NCBI GenBank assembly: GCA_026400435.1
Contig: JAPLOZ010000008.1
Coordinates: 1 to 55,680 of the forward strand
Source of the DNA: Hyphomicrobiales bacterium
GTDB lineage: Bacteria > Pseudomonadota > Alphaproteobacteria > Rhizobiales > Rhizobiaceae
Direction: 5' to 3'
DNA length: 55,680 nt
This document shows positions 27,163-37,311 of this stretch, piece after piece. The position numbers and the translations under genes were made by a program. The first letter of the stretch is position 1. Each line of letters begins with the position of its first letter. The notes under the pieces are model-generated. The model was not told the DNA's origin. It ran no database searches and saw only the letters and a list, made by a program, of their open reading frames with translations.

Positions 27163-29706
27163 CTAGAGGTTGCGCAGCACAGGCGCCGCCTTGTGCCCCA
27201 GCACACGCCATGTGCCGGCCAGGCCGAACCCGACGGTCAGCACCAACGCGGTCACGACTGTCGCGACCGCGACTTCGGGCAGGAAGCTTGATGGAAGCCG
27301 CATGACGCTGGCAATGACATACCACGCCGCCACGCCGCCCGCGAGCAAGGCAAATATGGCGGTCGCCAGCCCGATCAGCGCGTATTCGAGTGTGAATGCC
27401 GCGATAAGCGTCCGGCGTGTCGCGCCAAGCGTCTTGAGCACGACGGCATCGTGCACGCGGGCGCGGTTTCCGGCCGCAAGCGCTCCCGAAAGCACCAGCA
27501 CCGAGGCGATCAACGCAATACTCGCGGCGACCCTTATTGCGGTGCCGAGCTGACCGACAATGCGGTTGATCACATCCAGCGCGTCCTTGACGCGCACCGT
27601 GGTGATGGCCGGGAAAGCCCGAGTCACCTCGTTTAGGAGCCGCGCCTCATCCGCCGCCGAGGCGTCCGGTGCCGTCAGCGTGGCAAGCCAGCTATGCGGC
27701 GCGCCCGCGAATGTATTGGGCGAGAAAACCATGACGAAATTGATGCCCATCGATTCCCACTCGACCTTGCGCAGGCTGGAGATGCGCGCCGTGATGTCGC
27801 GGCCAAGCACATTGACGGTGACCGTGTCGCCGATCTTCAGCCCGATCGCGCGCGCCTCGTCGGCTGAGAAGGACACCAGCGGTTCCCCGCTGTAGCCGGC
27901 CGGCCACCATTTTCCTTCCGAAAGCGTGGCATTGGCGGGCAGAGTGGCATCGTAGGTCACGCCCCGATCGCCGCGAAGCACCCATTCTCCTTCCGGCGGC
28001 ACCTGTACCTTCTGCACGTCGACGCCATTCAGCCGCACGATGCTGCCTCTGAGCATTGGCACGCGCACCAACTGTCCGGCAGGCGCTTCCCTCGCGACGA
28101 ACGACGCGAAGGCGTCGACCTCCGATCCCTGTATGTCGACGAAGAAAAAGTTCGGCGCGCGCTCGGGAAGGCTGCCTGATATCTGCCGTCGGAGATTGCC
28201 GTCGATCAGCGCCAGCGTAACGAGCAGTGTCAGGCCGAGGCCGAGTGACAGCACTACAGACGGCGTCAGCGCACCCGGCCGGTGAATGTTGCCGAGGGCC
28301 AGCCTGAGCGCCACGCTGCCCACGCGCGGGGTCCTGCGGGCCAGCCACTGCACGAACTGGCCTACGGCGCGCAGGATGACGAACGAAAAGATCACCGCGC
28401 CTACGAAAACCGCGGCGATTCGACGGTCGCCGGAGAACCATATCGCAAGCAGCGCAAGCAGGACCGCGATTGCCACCGTGGAATAGACATAGGCCTTGCC
28501 GGGCAGACCTGCGCCTTCGAAGCCCAACTCGCGAAACAGCGCCGTGGCAGGGACGCCGCGTGCGCGACCGAGCGGCAGCAGCGAGAAGGCGAGCGTCACC
28601 AGCAGTCCGAACAGCGCCGCAACGCCGAGCGCCGCTGGATAGATGCCAACCTCGTTTGGAACAGGGATGATCGAAGCGAGCGCCGCCTGCGCCGCGAATG
28701 GCATCAGTGCGCCGAGCACCAGCCCGATCGCGATGCCGATGCCGGCGATCGCCAGCATCTGGATGAGATAGACGGTGAACACGAACCCGCCGGAAGCGCC
28801 GAGGCTCTTGAAAGTGGCGATGACGGAACGCTTGCCATCGAGGTAGGCGCGCACGGCATTGGCGACGCCCACTCCTCCGACCACCAGCGCCGTCAGCCCG
28901 ACCAGCGTCAGGAACTGCGAGAAGCGCTCGATGTTGGCCGACAGCGCCGGCGCCGCGTTGAGACGCGTGCGGATCGACCAGCCGGCTTGTGGAAAGTCGC
29001 GCGCGGAGCGTTCCTGGATCGCCTGCAATTCAACTTCCGTCGGCTGACCGGCAAGCCTGATCTTGTATGCGTATTCGATGAGGCTTCCCGGCTGCACAAG
29101 CCGGGATGCAGCCAAACCCTGTTGCGACATCATAAGCCTCGGCGCGAAGCCGAACCCGTCCGATGCTGCGTCCGGTTCGTTGGTGATCCTGGCGCGCAGC
29201 TCGAAAGTCGCGGAGCCGAGTTTGATGCGGGCGCCGGGCTGCAGCCCAAGACGCTCGAACAGCAGATCGGGCGCCACCGCACCGAACACGCCGCCGCGTT
29301 GTGAAAACAGGTCCGCGCGCGGCAATGGCGGGTCGGTCTCGAGGGCACCGTAGAGCGGGTAGGCGTCGTCGACCGACTTGGCTTCGACCAGGGCCTGGTC
29401 CGACCCGTCCTCGAGCCGCGCCATCGAACGCATGTTGGCGGTGGCAGCCACCGTGCCCAGTCCTTGCAGGAAGGACCGCTCGGGTTCGCTGACCTGCCTC
29501 TGGTTCAGCTCGAAGCGGATGTCGCCGCCAAGCAACGACTGGCCCTCTTCCGCGACGCCCGTCGTGATCGAGCGCGCGACGGAATTCACGCCGCCGATGG
29601 CCGCTACGCCAAGCGCTATGCAGACGATGAAGATCACGAAGCCGGAAAGCCCGCCGCGCATCTCGCGCAGCGCAAAACGAAGCGCCAGACGCATGTCCTT
29701 CAGCAT
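27163..29706 (-). CDS. ABC transporter permease, YbbP/FtsX type
   Basis: Large permease of the FtsX/MacB superfamily, 847 aa, with the duplicated architecture of YbbP: an N-terminal membrane helix (FVIFIVCIALGVAAIGGVNS), a long periplasmic domain, membrane clusters near residues 265-480, a second periplasmic domain, and three C-terminal helices (VAASIALIASVLVLSGALAAG onward). It is paired with the adjacent ATPase. Together with the divergent arylesterase this reproduces the E. coli tesA-ybbA-ybbP neighbourhood. It probably moves lipids or lipoproteins rather than small solutes. Confidence 0.88.
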   Translation of the reverse strand: MLKDMRLALRFALREMRGGLSGFVIFIVCIALGVAAIGGVNSVARSITTGVAEEGQSLLGGDIRFELNQRQVSEPERSFLQGLGTVAATANMRSMARLEDGSDQALVEAKSVDDAYPLYGALETDPPLPRADLFSQRGGVFGAVAPDLLFERLGLQPGARIKLGSATFELRARITNEPDAASDGFGFAPRLMMSQQGLAASRLVQPGSLIEYAYKIRLAGQPTEVELQAIQERSARDFPQAGWSIRTRLNAAPALSANIERFSQFLTLVGLTALVVGGVGVANAVRAYLDGKRSVIATFKSLGASGGFVFTVYLIQMLAIAGIGIAIGLVLGALMPFAAQAALASIIPVPNEVGIYPAALGVAALFGLLVTLAFSLLPLGRARGVPATALFRELGFEGAGLPGKAYVYSTVAIAVLLALLAIWFSGDRRIAAVFVGAVIFSFVILRAVGQFVQWLARRTPRVGSVALRLALGNIHRPGALTPSVVLSLGLGLTLLVTLALIDGNLRRQISGSLPERAPNFFFVDIQGSEVDAFASFVAREAPAGQLVRVPMLRGSIVRLNGVDVQKVQVPPEGEWVLRGDRGVTYDATLPANATLSEGKWWPAGYSGEPLVSFSADEARAIGLKIGDTVTVNVLGRDITARISSLRKVEWESMGINFVMVFSPNTFAGAPHSWLATLTAPDASAADEARLLNEVTRAFPAITTVRVKDALDVINRIVGQLGTAIRVAASIALIASVLVLSGALAAGNRARVHDAVVLKTLGATRRTLIAAFTLEYALIGLATAIFALLAGGVAAWYVIASVMRLPSSFLPEVAVATVVTALVLTVGFGLAGTWRVLGHKAAPVLRNL

Positions 29707-29749
29707 GCTGGAACCTGCCTGGCTGGGGACGGTCGCCGGCACGATGCGC

Positions 29750-30457
29750 TCACGCAGGCACCTTCTCGACTTCAGCCAGCTCGGGCGTCGCTTCAATGCG
29801 GCCCGAGCGCATCGACACCTGGCGCATGCAGCGCGCGGCGAGCGCCGTGTCGTGCGTCACCAGCACCAGCGTCATGCCACGTTCCTTCGCCTTGGCGAAA
29901 AGCAGGTCGGCGATCTGCGCCCCGGTCGCCTGGTCGAGGTTTCCGGTCGGCTCGTCGGCGATCAGCAGACGCGGCTCGGTCGCCAGCGCCCGAGCAATCG
30001 CCACGCGCTGCTGCTCACCGCCGGAGAGTTCGCCGGGATAATGGGTGGTTCGCTCCGAAAGGCCGACCGTGTCCAGTTCGCGACGCGCCGCGCCGAACGG
30101 GTCCGCGTGGCGGGCAAGCTCCAGCGGCACGGCGACGTTCTCGAGTGCGGTCATGTTGGGGATCAGGTGGAAGGACTGGAACACGATGCCGATATTCCTG
30201 CCGCGGAATGCAGCGATCTGGTCCTCGCTCTTCCCGTTGAGCAGCTCGCCGGCGATGCGCACCGTGCCCTTGTCGACGCTCTCGAGACCGGCAAGCACCA
30301 TGAGCAGCGTCGATTTTCCGGACCCCGAGGGGCCGACGATGCCGGTGGCTTCGCCTTGCGCTACATCGAGGCTGACACCTTTCAGGACATGCACGGAGGA
30401 CGCCCCGTGTCCAAGCGTAAGCGACACGTCCTTCAGCTGGATGACGGGTTCTGTCAC
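29750..30457 (-). CDS. ABC transporter ATP-binding protein, YbbA type
   Basis: ATPase partner of the YbbP-like permease, 235 aa, LolD/MacB family. Walker A is GPSGSGKST (about residues 42-50), the Q-loop lies in GIVFQSFHLIPNMTALENV, the signature is LSGGEQQRVAIARAL and Walker B is LLIADEPTGNLD. The start is GTG 30457. The permease begins 43 bases downstream. The divergent arylesterase gene starts 64 bases away, so the two transcripts share a control region. Confidence 0.92.
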   Translation of the reverse strand: MTEPVIQLKDVSLTLGHGASSVHVLKGVSLDVAQGEATGIVGPSGSGKSTLLMVLAGLESVDKGTVRIAGELLNGKSEDQIAAFRGRNIGIVFQSFHLIPNMTALENVAVPLELARHADPFGAARRELDTVGLSERTTHYPGELSGGEQQRVAIARALATEPRLLIADEPTGNLDQATGAQIADLLFAKAKERGMTLVLVTHDTALAARCMRQVSMRSGRIEATPELAEVEKVPA

Positions 30458-30521
30458 GGAAAAACTGTCCTATATGGAAGGCGGTCGAGGATCTTCGTCT
30501 CCTTCATATGGGCTTTCCGGC

Positions 30522-31166
30522 ATGGCATTCAAATTCGTTTCGCGCCTGACATTACTGGCGGGACTTGCGATCTTCGCGCTGTCCGCGTCAGCCGGCGCCG
30601 AGCCCTACAGGATCGTCGGTTTCGGCGACAGCCTGATGGCCGGATACGGGCTGGATGCCGGCCAGAGCTTTCCGGACAAGCTCGAGGCAGCGCTGCGCGC
30701 CAAGGGTCACGATGTCGTGATCGCAAGGGCCGGTGTGTCTGGCGATACCACCAGCGGCGGACTTGCCAGGCTCGACTGGTCGGTGCCTGACGGAACGCGA
30801 CTGGTCATTCTGGAACTCGGCGCCAACGACATGTTGCGCGCCATCGACCCGAAGATCGCCGAGAAGAACCTCGACGCCGTGCTTGCGCGCCTCAAGGAAC
30901 GCAAAATTGCCGTTCTTCTCGCCGGCATGCGCGCCGCGCCCAATCTTGGACCGGATTACCAGTCGGCTTTCGACGCAATCTATCCGCGCCTCGCCGAGAA
31001 ATACGGCGTGGCCCTCTATCCGTTCTTCCTCGATGGGGTAGCGGCCGACCCTGCGCTGCTGCTCAAGGACGGAATGCATCCCAACGCAAAGGGCATAGAC
31101 CGGATGGTCGAGCGCATGCTGCCGCAGGTCGAAAAAGCCATCGCCGCGAACCCCGCGAATTCGTGA
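30522..31166 (+). CDS. arylesterase/acyl-CoA thioesterase I, SGNH family
   Basis: Exported SGNH hydrolase of the TesA/TAP group, 214 aa. The signal peptide ends near SAGA|EPYR. Block I GFGDSLMAGYGL carries the nucleophile Ser (about residue 36). Block II Gly is in AGVSGDTTSGG, block III is GANDMLR, and block V is DGMHPNAKG with the catalytic Asp-x-x-His. Substrates are likely esters or acyl thioesters in the periplasm. It is divergent from the YbbA/YbbP genes, an arrangement also seen in E. coli. Confidence 0.92.
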   Translation: MAFKFVSRLTLLAGLAIFALSASAGAEPYRIVGFGDSLMAGYGLDAGQSFPDKLEAALRAKGHDVVIARAGVSGDTTSGGLARLDWSVPDGTRLVILELGANDMLRAIDPKIAEKNLDAVLARLKERKIAVLLAGMRAAPNLGPDYQSAFDAIYPRLAEKYGVALYPFFLDGVAADPALLLKDGMHPNAKGIDRMVERMLPQVEKAIAANPANS

Positions 31167-31309
31167 TCGCGACGCATGGCTTCAGCCCGCGGGAACGTTA
31201 CGCAACGGTAGGGGCCGTCTCTGTGCAGGTGCGAAAAACCGCTTGCCCGCCGGGGGGATAGGTGATTCGCTGAAGGTCGAGTTTACGATTCGAGGAAGGG
31301 ATCCTGGCC

Positions 31310-31906
31310 ATGCCGCGACTTTTCACCGCCCTCGAAATTCCACGTGATGCAGCGCTTTCACTTTCCCTGTTGAGGGGCGGCCTGCCCGGTGCACGCTGGA
31401 TCGACGTCGAGAACTATCACATCACGCTGCGCTTCATCGGCGATGTCGAAGGCCATGTCGCCGACGAGATTGCCAATGCGCTGGACCGTGTTCGCCGCTC
31501 CTCCTTCTCCCTGACCTTGTCCGGTGTCGGTGCATTCGGCTCGCGCAAGCCGCATTCGGTCTATGCCGGCGCGAAGGCTTCTGCGGATATCAACGCACTT
31601 CAGGGCGAGATCGACAGGATCTGCCAGAGGCTCGGCATAGCTGCCGACGCCCGCAAGTTCACGCCGCACGTAACGCTTGCGAGGCTGCGCAACTCAAGCC
31701 CGGCCGATGTCGCCAAATACCTCTCCGCGCGCGGCAATTTTTCGACAGCGCCCTTCAAGGTCGGCCGCTTCGTGCTGATGTCGTCGCGCGATTCGGTCGG
31801 CGGCGGACCCTACATCGTCGAGGAAGCATGGCCGCTGATCGGCGCCGATCCTCGCCCGTTGACCGTCGCCGCTGATGGCGGGGACGCGACGCGGCTCATG
31901 CGCTGA
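31310..31906 (+). CDS. thpR: RNA 2',3'-cyclic phosphodiesterase ThpR
   Basis: 2H-phosphoesterase of 198 aa that opens 2',3'-cyclic phosphates and is also called 2'-5' RNA ligase. The two catalytic HxT motifs are His37-Thr39 (YHITLRF) and His120-Thr122 (PHVTLARL). ATG 31310 follows AGGAAGGGATCC. The phhB gene follows after nine bases, suggesting one transcript, although no shared pathway is obvious. Confidence 0.9.
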   Translation: MPRLFTALEIPRDAALSLSLLRGGLPGARWIDVENYHITLRFIGDVEGHVADEIANALDRVRRSSFSLTLSGVGAFGSRKPHSVYAGAKASADINALQGEIDRICQRLGIAADARKFTPHVTLARLRNSSPADVAKYLSARGNFSTAPFKVGRFVLMSSRDSVGGGPYIVEEAWPLIGADPRPLTVAADGGDATRLMR

Positions 31907-31915
31907 CACCTTGTC

Positions 31916-32212
31916 ATGGCGCGGGAAAAGCTTGGCGCCGAGGCTGTTGCCGGCGCGATGGCGGGCCTCAACGGCTGGAGGCTGGCCGACGACGGCCTAT
32001 CGATCGGCAGAACCTTCACATTCAGGAATTTCAGCGAGGCGTTCGCCTTCATGACGCGTTGCGCGCTGGCGGCCGAGAAGCTCGACCACCATCCGGAATG
32101 GTCCAACGTCTACAAGACAGTGGTGGTGAACCTGAACACCCACGACGCCGGCGGCCTGACAGCGCTCGACTTCGAACTGGCGAAGCGCATGAACCGCTAT
32201 GCCGGCGGCTGA
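31916..32212 (+). CDS. phhB: 4a-hydroxytetrahydrobiopterin dehydratase
   Basis: Pterin-4a-carbinolamine dehydratase of 98 aa. It recycles the pterin cofactor after aromatic amino-acid hydroxylation; relatives act in other pterin routes. The signature [37 protein letters not shown] contains the active-site histidines. A phenylalanine hydroxylase gene is not in the window. Confidence 0.93.
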   Translation: MAREKLGAEAVAGAMAGLNGWRLADDGLSIGRTFTFRNFSEAFAFMTRCALAAEKLDHHPEWSNVYKTVVVNLNTHDAGGLTALDFELAKRMNRYAGG

Positions 32213-32277
32213 CGGCAATCAAGCCTTGCATCGCAAGGCCTCGTTTCCCACATTTCTTCCGCAAGGAGAAAAGGCCG

Positions 32278-32619
32278 ATGGCAGCGACATTCCGAACCAC
32301 GAAAGGCGCAGGCGAAAGCGACGTGCGCGAAAAATTCTGGCGGACCGCCAAAAAGGCAGCGCGACAGGTTCCCTTCATGGACGAGGTCGTCGCGGCCTAC
32401 TATTGCGCGCTCGACAGCAGGACGCCTCTGCGCGCCAGGGCAATCCTGTTGGCGGCGCTCGGCTATTTCATACTGCCCGCCGATACAATTCCCGATGTCA
32501 TCTTCGGGCTCGGCTTCACGGACGACATAGCGGTTCTGACGGCGGCGATCGCAGCAGTCCGCGCCCACATCACGCCGGCGCATCGCCTTGCGGCCAAGGA
32601 AGCGCTTTCAGCAGCCTGA
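32278..32619 (+). CDS. YkvA/DUF1232 membrane protein
   Basis: Small membrane protein of 113 aa. The DUF1232 core is clear: YYCALDSRTPLRARAILLAALGYFILPADTIPDVIFGLGFTDDIAVLTAAIAAVRAHI, with the PADxIPD motif between two hydrophobic segments. ATG 32278 follows AAGGAGAA. Function is unknown. It may be read with thpR-phhB, from which it is 65 bases away. Confidence 0.9.
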   Translation: MAATFRTTKGAGESDVREKFWRTAKKAARQVPFMDEVVAAYYCALDSRTPLRARAILLAALGYFILPADTIPDVIFGLGFTDDIAVLTAAIAAVRAHITPAHRLAAKEALSAA

Positions 32620-32796
32620 ACGAGAGCTGGCGGGCAAATCCCGGCACGAAAAGACAAACTCTCGCCGCTTTCCTGCTCTTGAACCCTATCAAGGGACACG
32701 GCGCGCTGGCATAAGCGTTGGCGCAGGACGGCGAGGTACCCGGCGATCCTTCCAGCGAAGGCGTTCACTGTTTGGTAACCCAGATTAAATCAAAAT

Positions 32797-32811
32797 GAAC
32801 CCAGTGGGTTC
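32797..32811. promoter_or_regulatory. perfect palindrome upstream of the ialB-like gene
   Basis: GAACCCA, one base, then TGGGTTC: a perfect seven-base inverted repeat 51 bases before the IalB-like start codon, downstream of an AT-rich block (ATTAAATCAAAAT). No T run follows. A repressor or activator site is likely; the cognate regulator is unknown. It is not a LexA box, because its half-sites are inverted rather than direct. Confidence 0.45.
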
Positions 32812-32862
32812 GGTTGGAATCCGGCCGGCGCCGGTCGCCGGAAGATGGAAGAGCGAGAGACG

Positions 32863-33372
32863 ATGCGGGGATTGATTTCGACTTTATTGGGCCTGTCGCT
32901 GATGCTGATGGCCGGCCAGGCCTATGCGCAATCAGCGCGAAAGATGGCGGAGCACGGCGACTGGGCGACGTACAGCTACCAGGCGCAGAGCGGCAAGGTC
33001 TGCTACGTCCTGACCGTGCCGAAGCCGAAATCGATGCAGCCGCCCTCGGTCGACCATGGCGACATGTTCTTTTTCGTCAGCCAGCGCCCGGGACAGGCCG
33101 TTTCGTTCGAGCCGCAGTTCATTGCCGGCTATGCGCTTCGTGAAGGCTCCAAGGTCGCCGTAATCATCGGCGGCAAGAAATTCACGATGTTCACCAAGGG
33201 CAAGTCCGCGTGGGTCGAAAACGCCGCCGAGGAGCCGCAGTTGATCACCGCGATGAAGGGCGGCGACGAGATGCAGGTTCAGGCGCAGTCGGGCCGCGGC
33301 ACCAAGACCAGCTATTCCTTCTCGCTGAAGGGCATTTCGGCCGCGCTGGATTCGATCGCCGGCTGCAAGTAG
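32863..33372 (+). CDS. invasion-associated locus B (IalB) family protein
   Basis: Exported protein of 169 aa, IalB family. The signal peptide ends near QAYA|QSAR. Mature-domain landmarks are HGDWATYSYQAQSGKVCYV, DHGDMFFFVSQRPG and SFSLKGISAALDSIAGCK. Two cysteines, one near the N-terminus and one at the very end, could form a disulfide. In Bartonella, IalB promotes erythrocyte invasion; in free-living rhizobia the role is unknown and probably envelope-related. Confidence 0.88.
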   Translation: MRGLISTLLGLSLMLMAGQAYAQSARKMAEHGDWATYSYQAQSGKVCYVLTVPKPKSMQPPSVDHGDMFFFVSQRPGQAVSFEPQFIAGYALREGSKVAVIIGGKKFTMFTKGKSAWVENAAEEPQLITAMKGGDEMQVQAQSGRGTKTSYSFSLKGISAALDSIAGCK

Positions 33373-33396
33373 TCGGCATGTCCGACGAGGTTTCGG

Positions 33397-33428
33397 AAAG
33401 GCCGGCTTGACCGGCCTTTGTGTTTTTT
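33397..33428 (+). terminator. rho-independent terminator after the IalB gene
   Basis: A nine-base-pair stem (AAAGGCCGG/CCGGCCTTT) with a five-base CTTGA loop is followed by GTGTTTTTT. It starts 25 bases after the IalB-like stop codon. Confidence 0.88.
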
Positions 33429-33541
33429 ATCAAGGCCGGCTTGCTATCGCCGACCATCGCGTGACGCCAAATCGAACCCGTGATACATGCCGCCCAATGC
33501 AGTCGGGCATCTGAGCCCGCAACACCCAATATGATCTGACC

Positions 33542-34774
33542 ATGGCCTTATCGCTCGACCTAACCACCGGAGCCGCCCGCGCAGCCCTTGGCGCGCGCGC
33601 TGGCGCGCTTGAAAAGCCGCCGCTGATTGGCCTGACGCGCGGCGAACTCGCCGAGGCGCTGGTCGCCGCCGGCGTCGTGCCTGAACGGCAGGCGAAGATG
33701 CGCGCCCAGCAATTGTGGCACTGGCTCTATGTGCGCGGCGTCTCCGACTTCGGCGAGATGTTCAATATCTCCAAGGACCTGCGCGGCGAGTTGGCGAAGC
33801 ATTTTTCGATCGCCCGACCCGAGATCGTCGAGGAGCAGATTTCGGAGGATGGCACGCGCAAGTGGCTGTTCCGGTTTCCCGCGCGGGGCGCGGGCAGACC
33901 CGTTGAAATAGAAACCGTCTATATCCCCGAGGAAGGTCGCGGCACGCTCTGCATCTCCAGCCAGGTCGGCTGCACGCTGACCTGCTCCTTCTGCCATACC
34001 GGCACGCAGAAGCTGGTGCGCAATTTGACCGCCGAGGAGATCCTCACGCAGTTGATGACGGCGCGCGACCGGCTTGGCGATTTTCCCGACCGCGACACCC
34101 CGGCCGGCGCGATCGTACCCGCCGAGGGCCGCAAGATATCCAACATCGTCATGATGGGCATGGGCGAGCCGCTCTACAATTTCGAGGCGGTCAAGAAGGC
34201 GCTGCTGATCGCCTCGGACGGTGACGGCCTGTCGCTCTCCAAGCGCCGCATCACTCTGTCGACCTCCGGCGTTGTGCCAGAGATCGTCAAGGCCGGTGAG
34301 GAGATCGGCGTCATGCTGGCCATCTCGCTGCACGCCACCAACGACGATTTGCGCGACCTCTTGGTGCCGATCAACAAGAAGTATCCGCTGAAGGAATTGA
34401 TCGAAGCCTGCCGCAATTATCCCGGCCTGTCGAACGCAAAGCGCATCACGTTCGAGTATGTGATGCTGAAGGACGTCAACGATTCGATCGAGGACGCCAA
34501 GGGGCTGATCAAGCTATTGAAGGGCATCCCGGCCAAGATCAACCTGATCCCGTTCAACCCCTGGCCCGGCACCAACTACCAGTGCTCGGACTGGGAGACG
34601 ATCGAAAAGTTCGCCGACTACATAAACAATGCCGGCTATGCCTCGCCGATCCGCACGCCGCGCGGACGCGATATCCTCGCCGCCTGCGGCCAGCTCAAGT
34701 CGGAATCGGAGCGCATGAAGAAAACCGACCGGCTCGCGCTCGAGGCGATGATGATCGCCGGGCACGGCGAATGA
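33542..34774 (+). CDS. rlmN: dual-specificity 23S rRNA/tRNA methyltransferase RlmN
   Basis: Radical-SAM enzyme that methylates C2 of A2503 in 23S rRNA and A37 in some tRNAs. It is 410 aa. The cluster-binding cysteines are Cys144, Cys148 and Cys151 (GCTLTCSFC). The substrate and product-handling cysteines are represented in [10 protein letters not shown] and near the C-terminus in LAACGQLK. The block [13 protein letters not shown] is typical. The membrane-protein gene follows after 34 bases. Confidence 0.96.
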   Translation: MALSLDLTTGAARAALGARAGALEKPPLIGLTRGELAEALVAAGVVPERQAKMRAQQLWHWLYVRGVSDFGEMFNISKDLRGELAKHFSIARPEIVEEQISEDGTRKWLFRFPARGAGRPVEIETVYIPEEGRGTLCISSQVGCTLTCSFCHTGTQKLVRNLTAEEILTQLMTARDRLGDFPDRDTPAGAIVPAEGRKISNIVMMGMGEPLYNFEAVKKALLIASDGDGLSLSKRRITLSTSGVVPEIVKAGEEIGVMLAISLHATNDDLRDLLVPINKKYPLKELIEACRNYPGLSNAKRITFEYVMLKDVNDSIEDAKGLIKLLKGIPAKINLIPFNPWPGTNYQCSDWETIEKFADYINNAGYASPIRTPRGRDILAACGQLKSESERMKKTDRLALEAMMIAGHGE

Positions 34775-34808
34775 AAGTTTCGCGTACTAGACAAAACGTC
34801 TCGTCGCC

Positions 34809-35285
34809 ATGAACCGCGTCGCCGCCTATCTCATACGCTTTGCGGTCATCATCGGCGGCTATGCGGTCTCCGCGCTTTCGGCGAGCGCCTTTCTCAACCT
34901 GCTGACGCTGGCGTCGCTCGGGTTCACAGCCGACGAAGCCCCGGCAATGGCGCTCGGATCGGTCGTCTTCTCGATCCCCTTCATCGCGCTCTTCGTTGCG
35001 TACTTCGCTTTTGTGCCCTCGGCGGTGGCCATTCTGATCTCGGAGATTTTTACGCTGCGCGACTGGCTTTACCACGCGCTGGCCGGAGCGGTCGTGGCGG
35101 GCGTCGTGATCGGTGTCTTTCGGGGCGCGGCCGAAGCCGGCAACGAGGCGGTGGCTGATCCGCGCTTTGCGCTCGGCATCATCGGCGGCGGCATATGCGG
35201 CGGCATCGGCTATTGGCTGGTGGCCGGCCGCACGGCGGGAAGCTGGCGCGAGCCCGCGCGCGACGTCACTTCGCGTGCGCCGTGA
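34809..35285 (+). CDS. hypothetical four-helix membrane protein
   Basis: I do not recognise a named family. The 158-aa sequence has four hydrophobic segments: about residues 8-35, 47-80, 86-105 and 122-142. The last is glycine-rich (ALGIIGGGICGGIGYWLVAG). It lies 34 bases after rlmN and could be co-transcribed. Its last 20 bases overlap the 3' end of the convergent LysE-family gene. Confidence 0.7.
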   Translation: MNRVAAYLIRFAVIIGGYAVSALSASAFLNLLTLASLGFTADEAPAMALGSVVFSIPFIALFVAYFAFVPSAVAILISEIFTLRDWLYHALAGAVVAGVVIGVFRGAAEAGNEAVADPRFALGIIGGGICGGIGYWLVAGRTAGSWREPARDVTSRAP

Positions 35286-35907
35286 TGATCTTCAGCGCGA
35301 AAGCGGAAAATACGCCGGCAAAAAGATAGTCCACCACGCGCGTCACGCGCGGGCTGCGCTTCATCGCCGCCGCGAAGCGGTCCGCCGCCATGATCATGGG
35401 CGCTGTCACCGGGATTGAAATCAGCACGAACAGGCCGCCGAGAACGAAAAGCTTGCCTGCGGCCTGCGGATCGCGAGCCGACACGAATTGCGGCAGGAAA
35501 GTCATGAAGAACAGGACAATCTTCGGGTTCATCAGGTTGACGCCGAAACCGATCGAGAAGCTCTTCAGCACCGAGATGCTCGGTCCGACCTTCTTCTCCG
35601 GCGAGAATGCGGAGCCGTAGCGGATCGCCTGATACGCAAGATAGACGAGATAGCCCGCTCCGAACATCTTGAGCACAAGGAAGGCTGCAGGCGAAGCCAC
35701 GATCAGCGCCGACACGCCGACCACGACCAGCGTCGTGTGCACGACTGTCCCCGCCAGAGCGCCTGCCATCGAGGCGAAGCCCGCCGCACGGCCCTGGCTG
35801 AGTGCGCGGCTGACGAAAAGCGTCATGTCCGGCCCGGGGGTGATTGCCAGGATCAGGGATGCGAGGGCGAACTGGATGAGCGTGGTCGTATCGGGAACGA
35901 AGGACAT
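35266..35907 (-). CDS. LysE/RhtB-family amino-acid exporter
   Basis: Inner-membrane exporter of 213 aa with six predicted helices. The family signature ITPGPDMTLFVSRALSQGRAAGFASMAGALAG is close to the N-terminus, and GFGVNLMNPKIVLFFMTFLPQFV is in the middle. Members export threonine, homoserine, leucine or other amino acids; the substrate here is open. ATG 35907 is the start of the conserved region. It is divergent from argG across 164 bases. Confidence 0.9.
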   Translation of the reverse strand: MSFVPDTTTLIQFALASLILAITPGPDMTLFVSRALSQGRAAGFASMAGALAGTVVHTTLVVVGVSALIVASPAAFLVLKMFGAGYLVYLAYQAIRYGSAFSPEKKVGPSISVLKSFSIGFGVNLMNPKIVLFFMTFLPQFVSARDPQAAGKLFVLGGLFVLISIPVTAPMIMAADRFAAAMKRSPRVTRVVDYLFAGVFSAFALKIITAHAK

Positions 35908-36071
35908 GTCGAACCTTTGTCCGAACTCTTTGGCTTCTAGCATCGTCATAGCCCAGCCCATTTGACGACGCCAGACGAGTCGCCCGGCAATGCTTGATCC
36001 AGCAGCCACTGCCGCTTGTCCGCGCCGGCTTTCCTGATATTAGTCCGCGAAATTCCAAATTGAGGGCCGGC

Positions 36072-37295
36072 ATGTCGAAGTGGAAAAACGTCAAGAAGGT
36101 GGTGCTGTCCTATTCGGGCGGGCTCGACACCTCGATCATCCTGAAATGGCTGCAGACCGAACTCGGCGCGGAAGTCATCACCTTCACAGCCGACCTCGGC
36201 CAGGGCGAGGAACTTGAGCCGGCGCGCCGCAAAGCCGAAATGATGGGCATCAAGGATATCCGCATCGTCGATGTCCGCGAGGAGTTCGTCTCCGACTTCG
36301 TCTTCCCGATGTTCCGCGCCAATGCGCAGTATGAAGGTCTCTATCTGCTGGGTACCTCGATCGCCCGCCCGCTGATCTCCAAACACCTAGTCGACATCGC
36401 GAAGGAAGTCGGCGCCGACGCCATCGCGCATGGTGCTACCGGCAAGGGCAACGACCAGGTCCGCTTCGAGCTGTCGGCCTATGCGCTCAACCCCGACATC
36501 AAGGTCATCGCACCGTGGCGCGACTGGTCGTTCAAGTCGCGCACCGATCTTTTGAACTTCGCCGAGCAGCACCAGATTCCGGTGCCGAAGGACAAGCAGG
36601 GCGAGGCGCCGTTCTCGGTCGACGCCAACCTCCTGCACTCGTCGTCGGAGGGCAAGGTGCTGGAAGACCCATGGACCGAGCCGCCGGAATTCGTCCACCA
36701 GCGCTCCGTCTCGCCGATGGACGCGCCCGACAAGGTCACCGAGATCGCGCTATCCTTCAGGAAGGGCGATCCGGTCGAGCTCGACGGCAAGGCGCTGTCG
36801 CCCGCCACGCTGCTCGCGGCGCTCAACGACCTCGGTCGGGACAACGGTATCGGACGCCTCGACCTCGTCGAAAACCGCTTCGTCGGCATGAAGTCGCGCG
36901 GAGTTTACGAGACGCCGGGCGGCACGATCCTGCTCCAGGCCCACCGCGCGATCGAATCGATCACACTCGACCGGGGTGCAGCACATCTCAAGGACGAGTT
37001 GATGCCGCGCTACGCGGAGCTGATCTACAACGGCTTCTGGTTTGCGCCCGAGCGCGAGATGCTGCAGGCGCTGATCGACAAGAGCCAGGAGGACGTCGAG
37101 GGCGAAGTCCGGCTGAAACTCTACAAGGGCAACGTCATCGTCACCGGCCGCCGTTCGCCAAAGTCGCTTTACTCGGATGCCCTGGTCACCTTCGAGGACG
37201 ACCGCGGCGCCTACGACCAGAAGGACGCCGAGGGATTTATCAGGCTCAACGGTCTGAGGCTTCGCACGCTCGCAGCGCGCGAGCGCAACAGCTGA
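36072..37295 (+). CDS. argG: argininosuccinate synthase
   Basis: Arginine-biosynthesis enzyme joining citrulline and aspartate with ATP. It is 407 aa. The pyrophosphatase loop is [16 protein letters not shown] near residue 13, with [10 protein letters not shown] following, and [14 protein letters not shown] and [11 protein letters not shown] complete the active site. ATG 36072 follows GAGGGCC. A clear bidirectional terminator ends the gene 17 bases downstream. Confidence 0.97.
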   Translation: MSKWKNVKKVVLSYSGGLDTSIILKWLQTELGAEVITFTADLGQGEELEPARRKAEMMGIKDIRIVDVREEFVSDFVFPMFRANAQYEGLYLLGTSIARPLISKHLVDIAKEVGADAIAHGATGKGNDQVRFELSAYALNPDIKVIAPWRDWSFKSRTDLLNFAEQHQIPVPKDKQGEAPFSVDANLLHSSSEGKVLEDPWTEPPEFVHQRSVSPMDAPDKVTEIALSFRKGDPVELDGKALSPATLLAALNDLGRDNGIGRLDLVENRFVGMKSRGVYETPGGTILLQAHRAIESITLDRGAAHLKDELMPRYAELIYNGFWFAPEREMLQALIDKSQEDVEGEVRLKLYKGNVIVTGRRSPKSLYSDALVTFEDDRGAYDQKDAEGFIRLNGLRLRTLAARERNS

Positions 37296-37311
37296 ACCAC
37301 AGCAAGCAAAC

